From Geodermatophilus sp. DSM 45219 (lineage in GTDB: Bacteria; Actinomycetota; Actinomycetes; Mycobacteriales; Geodermatophilaceae), in contig NZ_FNIQ01000002.1 in assembly GCF_900104025.1 (NCBI RefSeq), positions 682,001 through 746,000 on the forward strand: 64,000 nt of DNA. Reading direction: 5' to 3'. Below, one piece after another: positions 40,029 through 51,724 of this stretch (its first letter is position 1; every line of letters begins with the position of its first letter). The notes under the pieces are model-generated. The model made no database searches. It worked only from the letters and a program-made list of their open reading frames with translations, and was not told where the DNA came from. The translations under genes and the position numbers were made by a program.

Positions 40029-40882
40029 GCGGGCGTCCTCTCCCGGTCGTTCGTGGGGGTGCTGCTGGGGGACGGTGCGGGGTGCGTGCCGGCTCGGAGC
40101 CGGTGCGCCGCGCGCTCGTCCGGTACAGGGCTCGCGGGGGCCGATCTGTTCCCCTCGCGGGTGTGTCCACCGCCGCTCGCGCGGCGGACCGGCCCCGGGA
40201 TGTGCGTGGTGCACACCCCGTCGCCGTGGGCGATGGTGGCCAGCCGCTGCACGTGCGTGCCGACGAGCCGGCCGATCACCGCCGTCTCGGCCTCGCACAG
40301 CTGCGGGAACTCCGCAGCCACGTGCGCGACCGGACAGTGGTGCTGGCAGAGCTGCCCACCACCGGAGATGGCCGAGGTCGAGGCAGCGTAGCCCTCGGCC
40401 GTGAGCGCTCCGGCGAGGGCCCGGGCGCGGTCGACCGGGGCGTCCGGCGCAGCCTCCACCGCGGCCGAGCAGCGCTGCTCCAGCCCGGCGAGCTGCGCCT
40501 CGGCCACCGAACGGACGGCGTCCGGACCGCCGTGGGCGGCGACGAAACGCAGCGCGGTCAGCGCCAGGTCGTCGTAGGCGTGCGGGAAGGCCGAGCGGCC
40601 GGCGTCGGTCAGGTGGAACAGCCGGGCCGGTCGCCCCCGTCCCCGGGGGGTGCCGGGCGCGTGCCGCTCCTCGACCCGGCCGGCGGCCACGAGCGCGTCG
40701 AGGTGTCGGCGGACGGCGGCCGACGAGACGCCCAGCCGCGTGGCGAGCTCGGTCGCGGTCTGCGGGCCGTGCTCGAGGAGCAGCGCGGTGACGCGGTGCC
40801 GGGTGCGGCCGTCGTCGGCGGACGGCACGGGTCGGGTCGGCGCCGTCGCCACCCCGCCCACCTGCACCGGACCGCTTTCCAC
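40025..40882 (-). CDS. sufR: SufR, Fe-S-sensing repressor of the suf operon
   Basis: A winged-helix regulator of about 285 residues. The HTH lies in [20 protein letters not shown] and [21 protein letters not shown]-terminal sensor domain has the Cys-rich motif [18 protein letters not shown] followed by PQLCEAE; these Cys bind the [4Fe-4S] cluster in characterised SufR proteins. A Pro/Ser/Arg-rich tail of about 55 residues follows. SufR represses its own operon when clusters are sufficient. The start is uncertain: GTG at 40882 is preferred, with an in-frame GTG at 40927. It is first in the operon and divergent from ctaA. Confidence 0.93.
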   Translation of the reverse strand: MESGPVQVGGVATAPTRPVPSADDGRTRHRVTALLLEHGPQTATELATRLGVSSAAVRRHLDALVAAGRVEERHAPGTPRGRGRPARLFHLTDAGRSAFPHAYDDLALTALRFVAAHGGPDAVRSVAEAQLAGLEQRCSAAVEAAPDAPVDRARALAGALTAEGYAASTSAISGGGQLCQHHCPVAHVAAEFPQLCEAETAVIGRLVGTHVQRLATIAHGDGVCTTHIPGPVRRASGGGHTREGNRSAPASPVPDERAAHRLRAGTHPAPSPSSTPTNDRERTPA

Positions 40883-40992
40883 AACACGAGTCTCACCTAT
40901 TTCGCGACGCGTGCAAGCAAGGGTCACCTAAGCCCGAGGCCGGCGGGCGGGGATCACCATCGGCGTCCGCCGGGACCGTCGCCGGCACCGCC

Positions 40993-40998
40993 TAGCAT
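40993..40998 (+). promoter_or_regulatory. -10 box for a leaderless ctaA transcript
   Basis: TAGCAT (TANNNT class) ends 6 bases before the GTG at 41005, and no ribosome site is visible. Transcription would therefore start at the initiation codon. Confidence 0.5.
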
Positions 40999-41004
40999 CG
41001 GGTC

Positions 41005-41934
41005 GTGCCGGTCTCCCCTGCCGTCGTCTCGCGCCTCGCCCTGGCCAACGCCGTCGCCAACGGCGCGATCGTCGTCACCGGCGGCGCCGTGCGGCTCACC
41101 GGCTCGGGCCTGGGCTGCCCCACCTGGCCGCGGTGCACGACCGAGAGCTTCGTCGCCACCCCCGAGCTGGCCGGCCACGGCGTCATCGAGTTCGGCAACC
41201 GGCTGCTCACCTTCGTCCTCGCCGGGATCGCCGTCGCCACGGTCGTCGCGGTGTGGCGGTCCGCGCGCCGCGACCTGCGCCCGCTGGCCGTCCTCACCTT
41301 CCTCGGCATCCCGGCCCAGGCGCTGCTGGGCGGGGTCACCGTGCTCACCGGCCTGAACCCGTACACGGTCGCGGCGCACTTCCTCGTCTCGATCGTGCTC
41401 ATCGCGCTGGCCACCGTGCTCTGGTCGCGGTCCCGCGAGCCGGGGGTGGGCCGGCCGCTGCTGCGCCGTCCGCTGGCCCTGCTGGTGACCGGCATCGCCG
41501 CGGTCACCGGCGCCGTCCTGGTGCTCGGCACGCTCGTGACCGGCAGCGGGCCGCACAGCGGCGACGTCGACGAGGACGACGTGCCGACCGGCGACCGGAT
41601 GGGCTTCGACGTCGAGCTGGTCAGCCAGTTGCACGCCGACGCCGTGTTCCTGCTCCTCGGGCTCACCGTCGCCCTGCTGGTGGCCCTGCACGCGACCGAT
41701 GCCCCCGGCCGGGTCACGCGGGCCGCGCGCGACCTGCTCGTCGTCCAGCTGGCCCAGGGCGTCGTCGGCTACGTGCAGTACTTCACCGACCTCCCGGTCG
41801 CGCTGGTGCTGCTGCACATGCTCGGCGCGGTGCTGGTCACGGCGTTCACGGCTCGGCTGGTGTGGTCCGTGCGCGGACCGGCGTCCGAGGCTCCGCTGAG
41901 TCCCTCGCAGGTCCCGGCCTCCGCCACTCGCTGA
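41005..41934 (+). CDS. ctaA: heme A synthase (COX15/CtaA family)
   Basis: A 309-residue membrane protein with eight TM helices that oxidises the C8 methyl of heme O to give heme A for the aa3 cytochrome oxidase. GGAVRLTGSGLGCPTWPRCT carries the conserved paired Cys of the first extracytoplasmic loop. EFGNRLLTFVL, TVAAHFLVSIVL, QLHADAVFLL and LLHMLGAVL cover the conserved Glu/Arg and heme-ligand His positions (the GNR motif stands where EHGHR-type motifs occur in other lineages). An 18-residue acidic loop (SGDVDEDDVPTGDRMGFD) precedes the third His. M. tuberculosis has ctaA (Rv1456c) at the same place near suf. Confidence 0.93.
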   Translation: MPVSPAVVSRLALANAVANGAIVVTGGAVRLTGSGLGCPTWPRCTTESFVATPELAGHGVIEFGNRLLTFVLAGIAVATVVAVWRSARRDLRPLAVLTFLGIPAQALLGGVTVLTGLNPYTVAAHFLVSIVLIALATVLWSRSREPGVGRPLLRRPLALLVTGIAAVTGAVLVLGTLVTGSGPHSGDVDEDDVPTGDRMGFDVELVSQLHADAVFLLLGLTVALLVALHATDAPGRVTRAARDLLVVQLAQGVVGYVQYFTDLPVALVLLHMLGAVLVTAFTARLVWSVRGPASEAPLSPSQVPASATR

Positions 41935-42054
41935 CGCCCGCTCCCGCACCGCTCCCCCCGGTCGTGCGCCGGTGCACGAGCGCGGAGGTGGGAGGAACCG
42001 CGCGAGAGTCGGCGCCTCGCGCTCAGCCGCGCTCGTCGTGGTCGTGGGTGGGGG

Positions 42055-43056
42055 TCAGCGGTGCCGGCAGCCGGGCAGGTCCTCGATCCGCCAGATCTCG
42101 CCGTCGTAGGTGATCACGTAGGCGTCGCCGTCGACGACCTCCATCGACGTCGGGCGGTCCAGTCCGTCGGCGACCACGTCCAGGCCGCCGTCCCGGTCCG
42201 CGACCAGCAGCTGACCGGTGTCCGGCAGGGCCGGTGACCCCTCCGGTGCACCCTCGGGGAAGTCGCCCTGGGCCAGCGCGTACAGCGCGTGCCGGCCCGC
42301 CTCGACATCGATGAGCAACGGTCCTCCCGAGGCGACGAGCTCGGGCTCGGCCGACCGCACGTGGAACGACACCACCTGGCCGTCCTCCGGCAGGTGGGGG
42401 ACGGGGCCGGCCAGGGCCACGTGCACCGTGCGGTCCACCAGGTCGAGCCCGAGCGGGACGACGTTGCCGAGCTGCAGCACCGTGCGGACCTCCCCGTCCA
42501 GGGTGACCTGCAGCACGCGGTTGGCGTGCCCGTCGGTGACGAGGAACCCGTCCCGGTACGCCTCCATCGCGTACGGCACACCGGTGGGCACGAAGAAGTC
42601 GAAGTCCGGGGGCGGCGGGTTCTCGATCGTCCACGTGCCGATGTCGGCGACGACCTCGCAGGTGTCGTCCTCGACGCGGAAGACGCCGGTGACGGCGCTG
42701 CCACCGACGTCCGCGCTGACCATCGAGGTGAGGGCGTACATCGTCGAGTCGAGGAACGCGACGTCCATGGCGCCGCCGGCATCTCCCACCAGCACCTGCG
42801 GGGGCAGGCACGAGGCGACGACCGTCCTCTCCCCGGTGTCCGGGTCGATCCGGGACACCTCGCCCGAGACGGGTTCGGGCACGTACAGCGCGCCGTCGGG
42901 CCCGACCGTGCTGCCCGAGCCGCCCGCCAGGCCGGTGACCAGCAGCTCAGGGGCGTCGGCCCCCGGGGGTGGGTCCGCCTGGGCCGCGGGCGGCGCGGCG
43001 AACGCGCCGAGCAGCGTGGCCAGCACGAGCAGCGGTGCCCGTCGACGGTTCCGCAT
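42055..43056 (-). CDS. secreted ScyD/ScyE-family beta-propeller protein
   Basis: A 333-residue exported protein. It has a signal peptide with a basic n-region (MRNRRRAPLLVLATLLGAF) and an AQA cleavage site. The rest is made of NHL/SMP-like propeller repeats, such as GSGSTVGPDGALYVPEPVSG, GVPYAMEAYRDGFLVTDGHA and PTSMEVVDGDAYVITYDGEI. It fits the ScyD/ScyE family, named from the cyanobacterial scytonemin cluster but widespread in actinomycetes with no known role there. Two Cys (in SCLPP and DTCEV) could form a disulfide. It sits between ctaA and ctaB on its own, an addition relative to the mycobacterial gene order. Confidence 0.85.
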   Translation of the reverse strand: MRNRRRAPLLVLATLLGAFAAPPAAQADPPPGADAPELLVTGLAGGSGSTVGPDGALYVPEPVSGEVSRIDPDTGERTVVASCLPPQVLVGDAGGAMDVAFLDSTMYALTSMVSADVGGSAVTGVFRVEDDTCEVVADIGTWTIENPPPPDFDFFVPTGVPYAMEAYRDGFLVTDGHANRVLQVTLDGEVRTVLQLGNVVPLGLDLVDRTVHVALAGPVPHLPEDGQVVSFHVRSAEPELVASGGPLLIDVEAGRHALYALAQGDFPEGAPEGSPALPDTGQLLVADRDGGLDVVADGLDRPTSMEVVDGDAYVITYDGEIWRIEDLPGCRHR

Positions 43057-43142
43057 GACGACCTCCGCTCCTAGCGTCCGGCGGGCGCCGACGCTAGGAC
43101 CGGAGGCGTCACGACCGCGTCACCCCCGCGTCACTGCAGGAG

Positions 43143-43198
43143 CGGCCCTCTCGCAGCCCCCCGCCACGAGCTCGCGAGCGGCGGGGGGCGAGGGGCCG
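43143..43198. terminator. terminator hairpin after ctaB, dispersed family member
   Basis: Arms of about 18-20 bases (ending CCCCCCGCC and starting GGCGGGGGGCGAGGGGCCG) flank an ACGAGCTCGCGAGC loop region. It is 3 bases downstream of the ctaB stop and resembles the hairpins at 9012, 46724 and 51909. Confidence 0.75.
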
Positions 43199-43201
43199 TC
43201 G

Positions 43202-44122
43202 TCAGACCAGGACGTCGACGATGATCGCGACCGACAGCAGGGCCATGTAGGAGATCGAGACGTGGAACAGCTGCATCGGCCGGGTCTCCGCACCCGAGCG
43301 GATGCGGCGCAGCAGCCGGTGCGCCTCGACGACGAACCACGCGCCCAGCGCGGCGGCGGCGCCGGTGTAGATCCAGCCGATGCCGTACCCGTCGGCGACC
43401 GGCCACAGCAGCAGCGAGACCGCGACGGTGAGCCAGGTCCAGACGACGGTCTGCCGGCCGACCGACAGCTCGCTGGCCACGACCGGCAGCATCGGGACGT
43501 CGGCCCGCGCGTAGTCGGCGCGGAAGCGCACGGCGAGCGCCCAGAAGTGCGGCAGCTGCCAGCAGAAGACGACGCCGAAGAAGACCACCGCGGGCCAGGA
43601 CACCGTGCCGGTGACCGCGGCCCAGCCGATCAGCACCGGAGCCGCTCCGGGCACCCCGCCGAACAGCGTCGAGTGCCGGGTGTGCCGCTTGAGCACCATC
43701 GTGTAGACGACGGCGTAGTAGGCGATCGCGCCGGCCGCCAGCACCGCGGCCAGCGGCGTCGTCGCCACCCACAGCAGCGCGATCGACAGCACGGTGAGCA
43801 CCCCGCCGAAGACCAGCGCGGCGCGCGGGGTGACCTCCCCGGTGACCAGCGGACGCCGCTCGGTGCGGTGCATCAGCCGGTCGATGTCGCGGTCGTACCA
43901 GCAGTTGAAGACGTTGGCGGCCGCGGCGGCGAGGGTGCCGCCGGCCATCGTGGCCAGGAGCAGCTCCCAGGAGGGCAGGCCCCCGACGGCCAGCATCATC
44001 GCCGGCAGGGTGGTGATGAGCAGCAGCTCGATGATCCGGGGCTTGGTCAGCGCGACGTACGCGCGGACCGTGCCCGACAGGCGGCGGGCCTGGACGGCCG
44101 GGCGCTCGGAGAGCGTCGTCAC
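43202..44122 (-). CDS. ctaB: protoheme IX farnesyltransferase (heme O synthase)
   Basis: A 306-residue UbiA-family membrane prenyltransferase with nine predicted TM helices. It adds a farnesyl group to heme B, giving heme O, the substrate of CtaA. The polyprenyl-diphosphate site is AAANVFNCWYDRDIDRLMHR at about 70-89, followed by TERRPLVTGEVTPRAAL, and the second acidic motif lies in AVRFRADYARADVPMLPVV. The GTG at 44122 was chosen because the protein then begins with a short polar leader before YVALTKPRIIELLLITT. It is divergent from tkt, the arrangement seen in many actinomycetes. Confidence 0.95.
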   Translation of the reverse strand: MTTLSERPAVQARRLSGTVRAYVALTKPRIIELLLITTLPAMMLAVGGLPSWELLLATMAGGTLAAAAANVFNCWYDRDIDRLMHRTERRPLVTGEVTPRAALVFGGVLTVLSIALLWVATTPLAAVLAAGAIAYYAVVYTMVLKRHTRHSTLFGGVPGAAPVLIGWAAVTGTVSWPAVVFFGVVFCWQLPHFWALAVRFRADYARADVPMLPVVASELSVGRQTVVWTWLTVAVSLLLWPVADGYGIGWIYTGAAAALGAWFVVEAHRLLRRIRSGAETRPMQLFHVSISYMALLSVAIIVDVLV

Positions 44123-44504
44123 CGGGCGGCCACCGACGGGGCGTCGGCACACGGGCAGGGCACCACCGGGCACGGCTCCACCAGGTGCGGGAACAGCACG
44201 GGGTCCCTTTCGACCGGGGACGGGAGAACGGACCAACTGTAGCCCGCGGCGCCCCCCGCCTCCTCCGGGCATGACCAGGGTCTCGTCCCCGGGACCGACC
44301 ACTAGGGTCGACCACGTTGGTGCTGCGCACGCAGCGGGTAGGGCCGACGTCGACGACGACGGCGCGTCCTGGTGACGGGCAGCCGGGCCGTGACCGACGC
44401 GGGGCCGGTCGCTGGGGCCACGCACCGCCGTCCGCCCGGGCCGTACGAGGTCGCCGCAGATCACCCGGGCGGGTCCCGCACGGCCGACCCGAGGAGCACG
44501 ACAC
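44123..44504. other. divergent promoter region of ctaB and tkt
   Basis: About 380 bases without a convincing gene. TANNNT boxes are visible for both directions: TACAGT at 44241-44236 (minus strand, toward ctaB) and TAGGGT at 44303-44308 (plus strand, toward tkt). If both are used, the leaders would be about 110 and 190 bases. No regulatory RNA motif was recognised in the long tkt leader. Confidence 0.4.
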
Positions 44505-46718
<2,214 letters not shown>

Positions 46719-46723
46719 ACCCT

Positions 46724-46779
46724 GGCCCCCTTGCAGGGTCCCGCTGCGAGCGTGCGAGCGGTGGGGAGCAAGGGGGTCC
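46724..46779 (+). terminator. terminator hairpin after tkt, dispersed family member
   Basis: GGCCCCCTTGC (46724-46734) pairs with GCAAGGGGGTCC (46768-46779, one bulge), with a second stem inside and TTTCTCC following. It begins 5 bases after the tkt stop and ends 21 bases before tal, so it may attenuate rather than end transcription. Confidence 0.75.
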
Positions 46780-46800
46780 TTTCTCCAGGAAGGCAAGGAC

Positions 46801-47907
46801 ATGGCACAGAACGAGAAGCTGGCCGAGCTGTCGTCGGCCGGGGTCGCCGTCTGGCTCGACGACCTCTCCCGCGACCGCATCCGCAGCGGGAACCTGCAGG
46901 CGCTGGTCGACGAGCACTCGGTCGTCGGCGTCACCACCAACCCGACCATCTTCGCCGCGGCGATCAGTGGCTCGGACTCCTACGACGACCAGGTCCACGC
47001 GATGGCCGTCCGCCGGGTGGGCGTGGCCGAGGCGCTGCGCACCATCACCGCCGCCGACGTCCGCGACGCCTGCGACCTGCTGGCGCCGGTGGCCGAGCGC
47101 ACCGGGCGGGACGGGCGGGTCTCCCTCGAGGTCTCCCCGGACATCGCCCACGACACCGACGCCACCGCCGCCGAGGCCGCGCACCTGTGGTGGCTGGTCG
47201 ACCGCCCCAACCTGTTCATCAAGATCCCGGCCACCCAGGAGGGGCTCGCGGCGATCACCACGTCGATCGCCCGCGGGATCAGTGTCAACGTCACCCTCAT
47301 CTTCAGCCCCGAGCGGTACCGGGCGGTCATGGACGCGTACCTGTCCGGGCTGGAGCAGCGGCTGGCCGACGACCCCGAGGCCGGCTTCGAGGGGATCGAG
47401 TCGGTGGCCTCCTTCTTCGTGTCCCGCGTGGACAGCGAGGTCGACAAGCGGCTGGACAAGGCCGGTGCCGACCCCGCGCTGAAGGGGAGGGCGGCGGTGG
47501 CCAACGCCCGGCTGGCCTACCAGGCCTACGAGGAGGTCTTCTCCTCCGACCGCTGGAAGGCGCTGGCGGCCAGGGGCGCCTCTCCCCAGCGTCCGCTGTG
47601 GGCCTCCACCGGCGTCAAGGACCCCGCCTACCCCGACACCCTCTACGTCAGCGAGCTGGTCGCACCCGACACCGTCAACACGATGCCGGAGAAGACCCTG
47701 ATGGCCTACGCCGACCACGGCAGCCTCGGCACGCCGGTGCAGAAGGCCTACGACGAGGCCGCCGCCACGATGCAGGCCATCCGCGACGCCGGGGTCGACC
47801 TCGACGACGTCTTCCGGGTCCTGGAGGACGAGGGCGTGCAGAAGTTCGCCGACTCCTGGAACGAGCTCGTCGAGTCGGTGAGGAGCGAGCTCGAGGACAA
47901 GGCCTGA
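46801..47907 (+). CDS. tal: transaldolase
   Basis: A 368-residue class I aldolase-fold enzyme transferring dihydroxyacetone units in the pentose phosphate pathway. It has [17 protein letters not shown] near the N-terminus. The Schiff-base Lys is in [18 protein letters not shown] at about 135-152, and [20 protein letters not shown] follows. The length and [16 protein letters not shown] region match the long (subfamily 2) actinobacterial transaldolases. The ATG follows AGGAAGG. It is downstream of tkt with an intervening hairpin. Confidence 0.96.
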   Translation: MAQNEKLAELSSAGVAVWLDDLSRDRIRSGNLQALVDEHSVVGVTTNPTIFAAAISGSDSYDDQVHAMAVRRVGVAEALRTITAADVRDACDLLAPVAERTGRDGRVSLEVSPDIAHDTDATAAEAAHLWWLVDRPNLFIKIPATQEGLAAITTSIARGISVNVTLIFSPERYRAVMDAYLSGLEQRLADDPEAGFEGIESVASFFVSRVDSEVDKRLDKAGADPALKGRAAVANARLAYQAYEEVFSSDRWKALAARGASPQRPLWASTGVKDPAYPDTLYVSELVAPDTVNTMPEKTLMAYADHGSLGTPVQKAYDEAAATMQAIRDAGVDLDDVFRVLEDEGVQKFADSWNELVESVRSELEDKA

Positions 47908-47986
47908 CCTCCCGGTCCGCCGTGTCCGCCGCGCTCGGCTGACCCTCTCGGGGAGGATCAGGGTCTGCCGAGCGCACCTGCCCGAC

Positions 47987-48022
47987 CCCGCCGTCCGGTC
48001 CACCGCCGGGCCGGACGGCGGG
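47987..48022 (+). terminator. perfect 12-bp hairpin after tal
   Basis: CCCGCCGTCCGG (47987-47998) pairs with CCGGACGGCGGG (48011-48022) across a 12-nt loop, 80 bases after the tal stop and before zwf. Confidence 0.65.
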
Positions 48023-48090
48023 TCCCCTCCGACCTCTCCCCTCCGACCTCGAGGACGGACGATGACCCTCTCCCCGCTTCGCGGCCCGCG

Positions 48091-49608
48091 ATGATCACCA
48101 ACCCGCTGCGCGATCCGCGGGACCGGCGGCTGCCCCGGGTCCCCGAGCCCTGCGCCCTGGTCGTCTTCGGCATCACCGGCGACCTGGCCCGCAAGAAGCT
48201 GCTGCCGGCCGTCTACGACCTGGCCAACCGCGGGTTGCTGCCGACCAACTTCGCCCTCCTCGGCTTCGCCCGCCGCGACTGGGGCGACGAGGACTTCGCC
48301 GAGCTGGCCCGCGACGCCGCCCGCAAGGCCGCCCGCACCCCGTGGCGCGAGGAGGTCTGGGAGCGGCTGGCCGGCAGCGTCCGGTTCGTGCAGGGCTCCT
48401 TCGACGACGACAACGCCTTCGACGAGCTGGCCGCCACCCTCGGCGAGCTCGAGGGCACCCACGGCATCGGCGGCAACGCCGCCTTCTACCTGTCCATCCC
48501 GCCGGCGATGTTCCCGATCGTGCTCAAGCAGATGCAGCGCACCGGCATGGCCGACAGCACGCCCGACCGCTGGCGCCGGGTGGTGGTGGAGAAGCCGTTC
48601 GGCACCGACCTGGCCTCCAGCCGGGAGCTCAACGAGCTGGTCGACTCGGTGTTCACCGCCGACGACGTCTTCCGCATCGACCACTACCTGGGCAAGGAGA
48701 CCGTCCAGAACCTGATGGCGCTGCGGTTCGCCAACTCGCTGTTCGAACCGGTCTGGAACGGCCACCACGTCGACTCGGTGCAGATCACCATGGCCGAGGA
48801 CGTCGGGATCGGCGGTCGGGCGCAGTTCTACGAGCAGACCGGCGCCGCCCGCGACGTGCTGCAGAACCACCTGCTGCAGCTGCTGGCGCTCACCGCGATG
48901 GAGGAGCCGGTCGAGTTCTCCGCCGAGGAGATCCGCACCGAGAAGCTCAAGGTGCTGCGCGCGGTCTCGCTGCCCGAGGACCTGGCCACCTCCGCCGTCC
49001 GCGGCCAGTACGAGCAGGGCTGGCTGGCCGGCCAGCGGGCCACCGGCTACCGGCAGGAGGAGGGCGTCGACCCGCACTCCACCACCGAGACCTACGCCGC
49101 CGTCCGGCTGGGCGTGGAGACCCGCCGCTGGGCAGGCGTGCCGTTCTACCTGCGCACCGGCAAGCGGCTGCCACGGCGGGTCACCGAGATCGCGCTGGTG
49201 TTCAAGCGCGCGCCGCACCTGCCCTTCGCCGACACCGACACCGAGGAGCTGGGCAACAACCAGCTGGTCATCCGCGTGCAGCCCGACGAGGGGATGACCC
49301 TCAAGTTCGGGTCGAAGGTGCCCGGCAGCGTGATGGAGGTCCGCGACGTCGCGATGGACTTCCTCTACGGCGAGCAGTTCACCGAGGCCAGCCCCGAGGC
49401 CTACGAGCGGCTGCTGCTCGACGTCCTGCTCGGCGACGCCACGCTCTTCCCGCGCAACGCCGAGGTCGAGGCCTCCTGGGCGGTGATCGACCCGCTGGAG
49501 GAGTTCTGGGAGGGGACCACGCCGCAGGCCTACCGGGCCGGCGAGTGGGGGCCGCGCGCGGCCGACGAGATGCTCGCCGCCGAGGGCCGCCGGTGGCGGC
49601 GCCCGTGA
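48091..49608 (+). CDS. zwf: glucose-6-phosphate dehydrogenase
   Basis: A 505-residue enzyme of the oxidative pentose phosphate pathway making NADPH and 6-phosphogluconolactone. The nucleotide-binding motif is VVFGITGDLARKKLLPAVYD at about 24-43. The substrate-binding and catalytic RIDHYLGKETVQNLMALRFA lies at about 192-211, with EKPFGTDLASSR before it. The C-terminal YERLLLDVLLGDATLFPRN is typical. The ATG at 48091 is close to the ITNPLRDPRDRRLPR opening found in actinobacterial Zwf. opcA starts 25 bases downstream, and its product is needed for Zwf activity in this phylum. Confidence 0.97.
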   Translation: MITNPLRDPRDRRLPRVPEPCALVVFGITGDLARKKLLPAVYDLANRGLLPTNFALLGFARRDWGDEDFAELARDAARKAARTPWREEVWERLAGSVRFVQGSFDDDNAFDELAATLGELEGTHGIGGNAAFYLSIPPAMFPIVLKQMQRTGMADSTPDRWRRVVVEKPFGTDLASSRELNELVDSVFTADDVFRIDHYLGKETVQNLMALRFANSLFEPVWNGHHVDSVQITMAEDVGIGGRAQFYEQTGAARDVLQNHLLQLLALTAMEEPVEFSAEEIRTEKLKVLRAVSLPEDLATSAVRGQYEQGWLAGQRATGYRQEEGVDPHSTTETYAAVRLGVETRRWAGVPFYLRTGKRLPRRVTEIALVFKRAPHLPFADTDTEELGNNQLVIRVQPDEGMTLKFGSKVPGSVMEVRDVAMDFLYGEQFTEASPEAYERLLLDVLLGDATLFPRNAEVEASWAVIDPLEEFWEGTTPQAYRAGEWGPRAADEMLAAEGRRWRRP

Positions 49609-49633
49609 CGCCCACCCGCGAGGAGACGATCCG

Positions 49634-50755
49634 ATGACGACGCTGTGGGACACCACCGGCTCGGCCGTGGTGAAGGAGCTGGCCGCGCAGCGGCGCACCG
49701 GCGGAGCGGTGCTGTCCGGTGTCGCGCTGACCCTCGTGGTCGTGGCCGACGAGAACCGCGTCGCCGAGGCGGAGGAGGCCGCGACCGCTGCCGCCGCGCA
49801 GCACCCGTGCCGGCTGCTGATCGTCGTCCGCCGGCAGATCGAGTCGCCGGCGCCCCGGCTGGACGCCGAGGTGCTCATCGGCGGGCGGCTGGGCCCCGGC
49901 GAGGCCGTCGTCATGCGGATGTACGGCCGGCTGGCGCTGCACGCCGAGTCGGTGGTCCTGCCGTTGCTGGCCGCCGACGCCCCGGTGGTCACCTGGTGGC
50001 ACGGCGCCCCACCGGAGCGGCTGGCCACCGACGCGCTCGCGGTGATCGCCGACCGGCGGATCACCGACAGCTCGCTGGCCGGCGACCAGCTGGCCGCGCT
50101 GCGCACCCGCGCCGAGGACTACGCCCCCGGTGACACCGACCTGGCCTGGACCCGCAGCACGCCGTGGCGGTCCACGCTCACCTCCACCGTCGACTCGGTG
50201 TCCGGGCGCCGCGGCGAGGCCGTCCGGGTGCTGGGCGGCCGCGTCGAGGGCGACCCCGGCCACGCCACCGCGCTGCTGCTGGCCGGCTGGCTCGGCGCGC
50301 GCACCGGCTGCGAGATCGCGGTGGTCTCCGGCGAGCGGCGCCCGGGCCCCAGCGGCGTGTCGGCCGTGGTGCTCGAGCTCGACCAGGACGAGGTCGTGCG
50401 GGTGGAGGCCGACCGGCGCGGCGGGGCGGTGATCAGCCAGCCCTACCGGCCGGACGCGACCGTGGCCCTGCCCGACCACCAGCTCGGTGACCTGGTCGGC
50501 GAGGAGCTGCGCCGGCTGGACCCCGACGAGCCCTACGCCGAGGCGCTGGAGTCCACCACCGGCGTCCCGGACCTGGCACGCCGCGCCGCCGAGCGCGAGT
50601 ACGTGTGGTTCGACCCCGCCGAGGACTACGCCGGCAGCGGTGGCGAGACGCTGCCGGCCGTCCCGCCGGATTCGGAGGGCACCGACGAGGTCGCCCAGCA
50701 GGGCGTCGAGGACGCCGACCAGGGCGCCCGGGACGCCGGGCAGGCCGTCCCGTGA
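49634..50755 (+). CDS. opcA: OpcA, glucose-6-phosphate dehydrogenase assembly protein
   Basis: A 373-residue actinobacterial protein required for assembly and full activity of glucose-6-phosphate dehydrogenase. Family features include MTTLWDTTGSAVVKELAAQR at the N-terminus, HPCRLLIVVRRQIESPAPRL, VVTWWHGAPPERLATDALAV and DLAWTRSTPWRSTLTSTVD. A charged Glu/Asp/Gln-rich tail of about 60 residues (EVAQQGVEDADQGARDAGQ) extends past the conserved part and is probably disordered. The ATG follows GAGGAGAC. It lies between zwf and pgl, the standard context. Confidence 0.95.
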   Translation: MTTLWDTTGSAVVKELAAQRRTGGAVLSGVALTLVVVADENRVAEAEEAATAAAAQHPCRLLIVVRRQIESPAPRLDAEVLIGGRLGPGEAVVMRMYGRLALHAESVVLPLLAADAPVVTWWHGAPPERLATDALAVIADRRITDSSLAGDQLAALRTRAEDYAPGDTDLAWTRSTPWRSTLTSTVDSVSGRRGEAVRVLGGRVEGDPGHATALLLAGWLGARTGCEIAVVSGERRPGPSGVSAVVLELDQDEVVRVEADRRGGAVISQPYRPDATVALPDHQLGDLVGEELRRLDPDEPYAEALESTTGVPDLARRAAEREYVWFDPAEDYAGSGGETLPAVPPDSEGTDEVAQQGVEDADQGARDAGQAVP

Positions 50756-50757
50756 CG

Positions 50758-50852
50758 GTCCCACCGAGAAAGGACCCTCCTGCCCCCCACCGCTCGTCGA
50801 AGGACCCCGTCCTCCCCACCCCTCGCACGCTCGGCGCGGGACCCGGGACGGG
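50758..50852. repeat. reverse-oriented dispersed hairpin repeat between opcA and pgl
   Basis: On the minus strand this reads as variants of the dispersed family: GAGCGTGCGAGGGGTGGGGA and GACGAGCGGTGGGGGGCAGG, each followed by GGGTCCTT. It contains two right-half arms rather than one full hairpin, so it appears degenerate. The pgl ribosome site begins 18 bases after it. Confidence 0.5.
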
Positions 50853-50877
50853 GCCGGGGCCCCTGCAGGAGGGCCAG

Positions 50878-51636
50878 GTGCCCGACGTCGTCGTGGAGCC
50901 CGACGCCGACCGGCTGGCCCGCGCCGTCGCCGCGGCGCTGGTCGCCCGGCTGGCGGCGGCCCAGGCCGTGCACGGGACGGCGTCGGTCGTGCTCACCGGC
51001 GGGGGCATCGGCACCGCCGTCCTCGAGCGGGTCGCCGACCTGGTCCGCGAGCCGGCGCGCGAGCGGGTCGACTGGACCGCGGTCGACGTGTGGTGGGGCG
51101 ACGAGCGCTTCGTGCCCGCGGACGACGACCAGCGCAACGAGCTCGGCGCCCGGCGGGCGCTGCTGGACCCGGCCGGGGTACCGGCCGAGCGGGTCCACGC
51201 CATGCCGGCGTCCGATGCGGGTCTCACCGAGCCGGAGGACGCCGCGGAGTGGTACGCGGGTCAGCTGGCCGCCGCCGCCCCGGAGGGCGCGTCCCTCCCC
51301 CGCATCGACCTGCTGCTGCTCGGGATGGGCCCGGAGGGGCACGTGGCCTCGATCTTCCCCGGGACGCCGGCGGTGTCCGACGAGCGGACCGTGCTCGCGG
51401 TGCGCGACTGCCCCAAGCCGCCGCCGACCCGGGTCAGCCTCGGCTTCGCCGCCCTCAACGCGGCCGAGGAGGTGTGGCTGCTGGTCAGCGGCTCGGCCAA
51501 GGCACCCGCCGTGGCGCAGGCGCTGGCCGGGGACGCGACGCCCGACGAGCTGCCGGCGGCCGGGGTGCGCGGGCGGCGGGCGACCCGCTGGCTGCTGGAC
51601 GCCGAGGCCGCCGGGCAGCTTCCCCGGGAGGCCTGA
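50878..51636 (+). CDS. pgl: 6-phosphogluconolactonase
   Basis: A 252-residue enzyme that hydrolyses the lactone made by Zwf. Family motifs are VVLTGGGIGTAVLERV at about 38-53, VDVWWGDERFVPADDDQRNE at about 72-91, and LLLLGMGPEGHVASIFPGTP at about 140-159, with PKPPPTRVSLGFAALNAAEE in the C-terminal half. The GTG at 50878 follows GGAGGG at good spacing, which favours it over upstream in-frame codons lying in the repeat. It completes the oxidative branch encoded by zwf and opcA. Confidence 0.95.
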   Translation: MPDVVVEPDADRLARAVAAALVARLAAAQAVHGTASVVLTGGGIGTAVLERVADLVREPARERVDWTAVDVWWGDERFVPADDDQRNELGARRALLDPAGVPAERVHAMPASDAGLTEPEDAAEWYAGQLAAAAPEGASLPRIDLLLLGMGPEGHVASIFPGTPAVSDERTVLAVRDCPKPPPTRVSLGFAALNAAEEVWLLVSGSAKAPAVAQALAGDATPDELPAAGVRGRRATRWLLDAEAAGQLPREA

Positions 51637-51724
51637 GGACCCTGGTGGGCGGCGTCGTCCGCGAGGAGAGTGCGGGCCGCGACCGGCAGTTCCCCGCTCG
51701 CCCCCCTCCCCCGTGGAGCCCGCG

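Noticed and set aside
40882..41004. SufR operator in the sufR-ctaA intergenic region
   Set aside because: No convincing inverted repeat matching a known SufR site could be found by eye.
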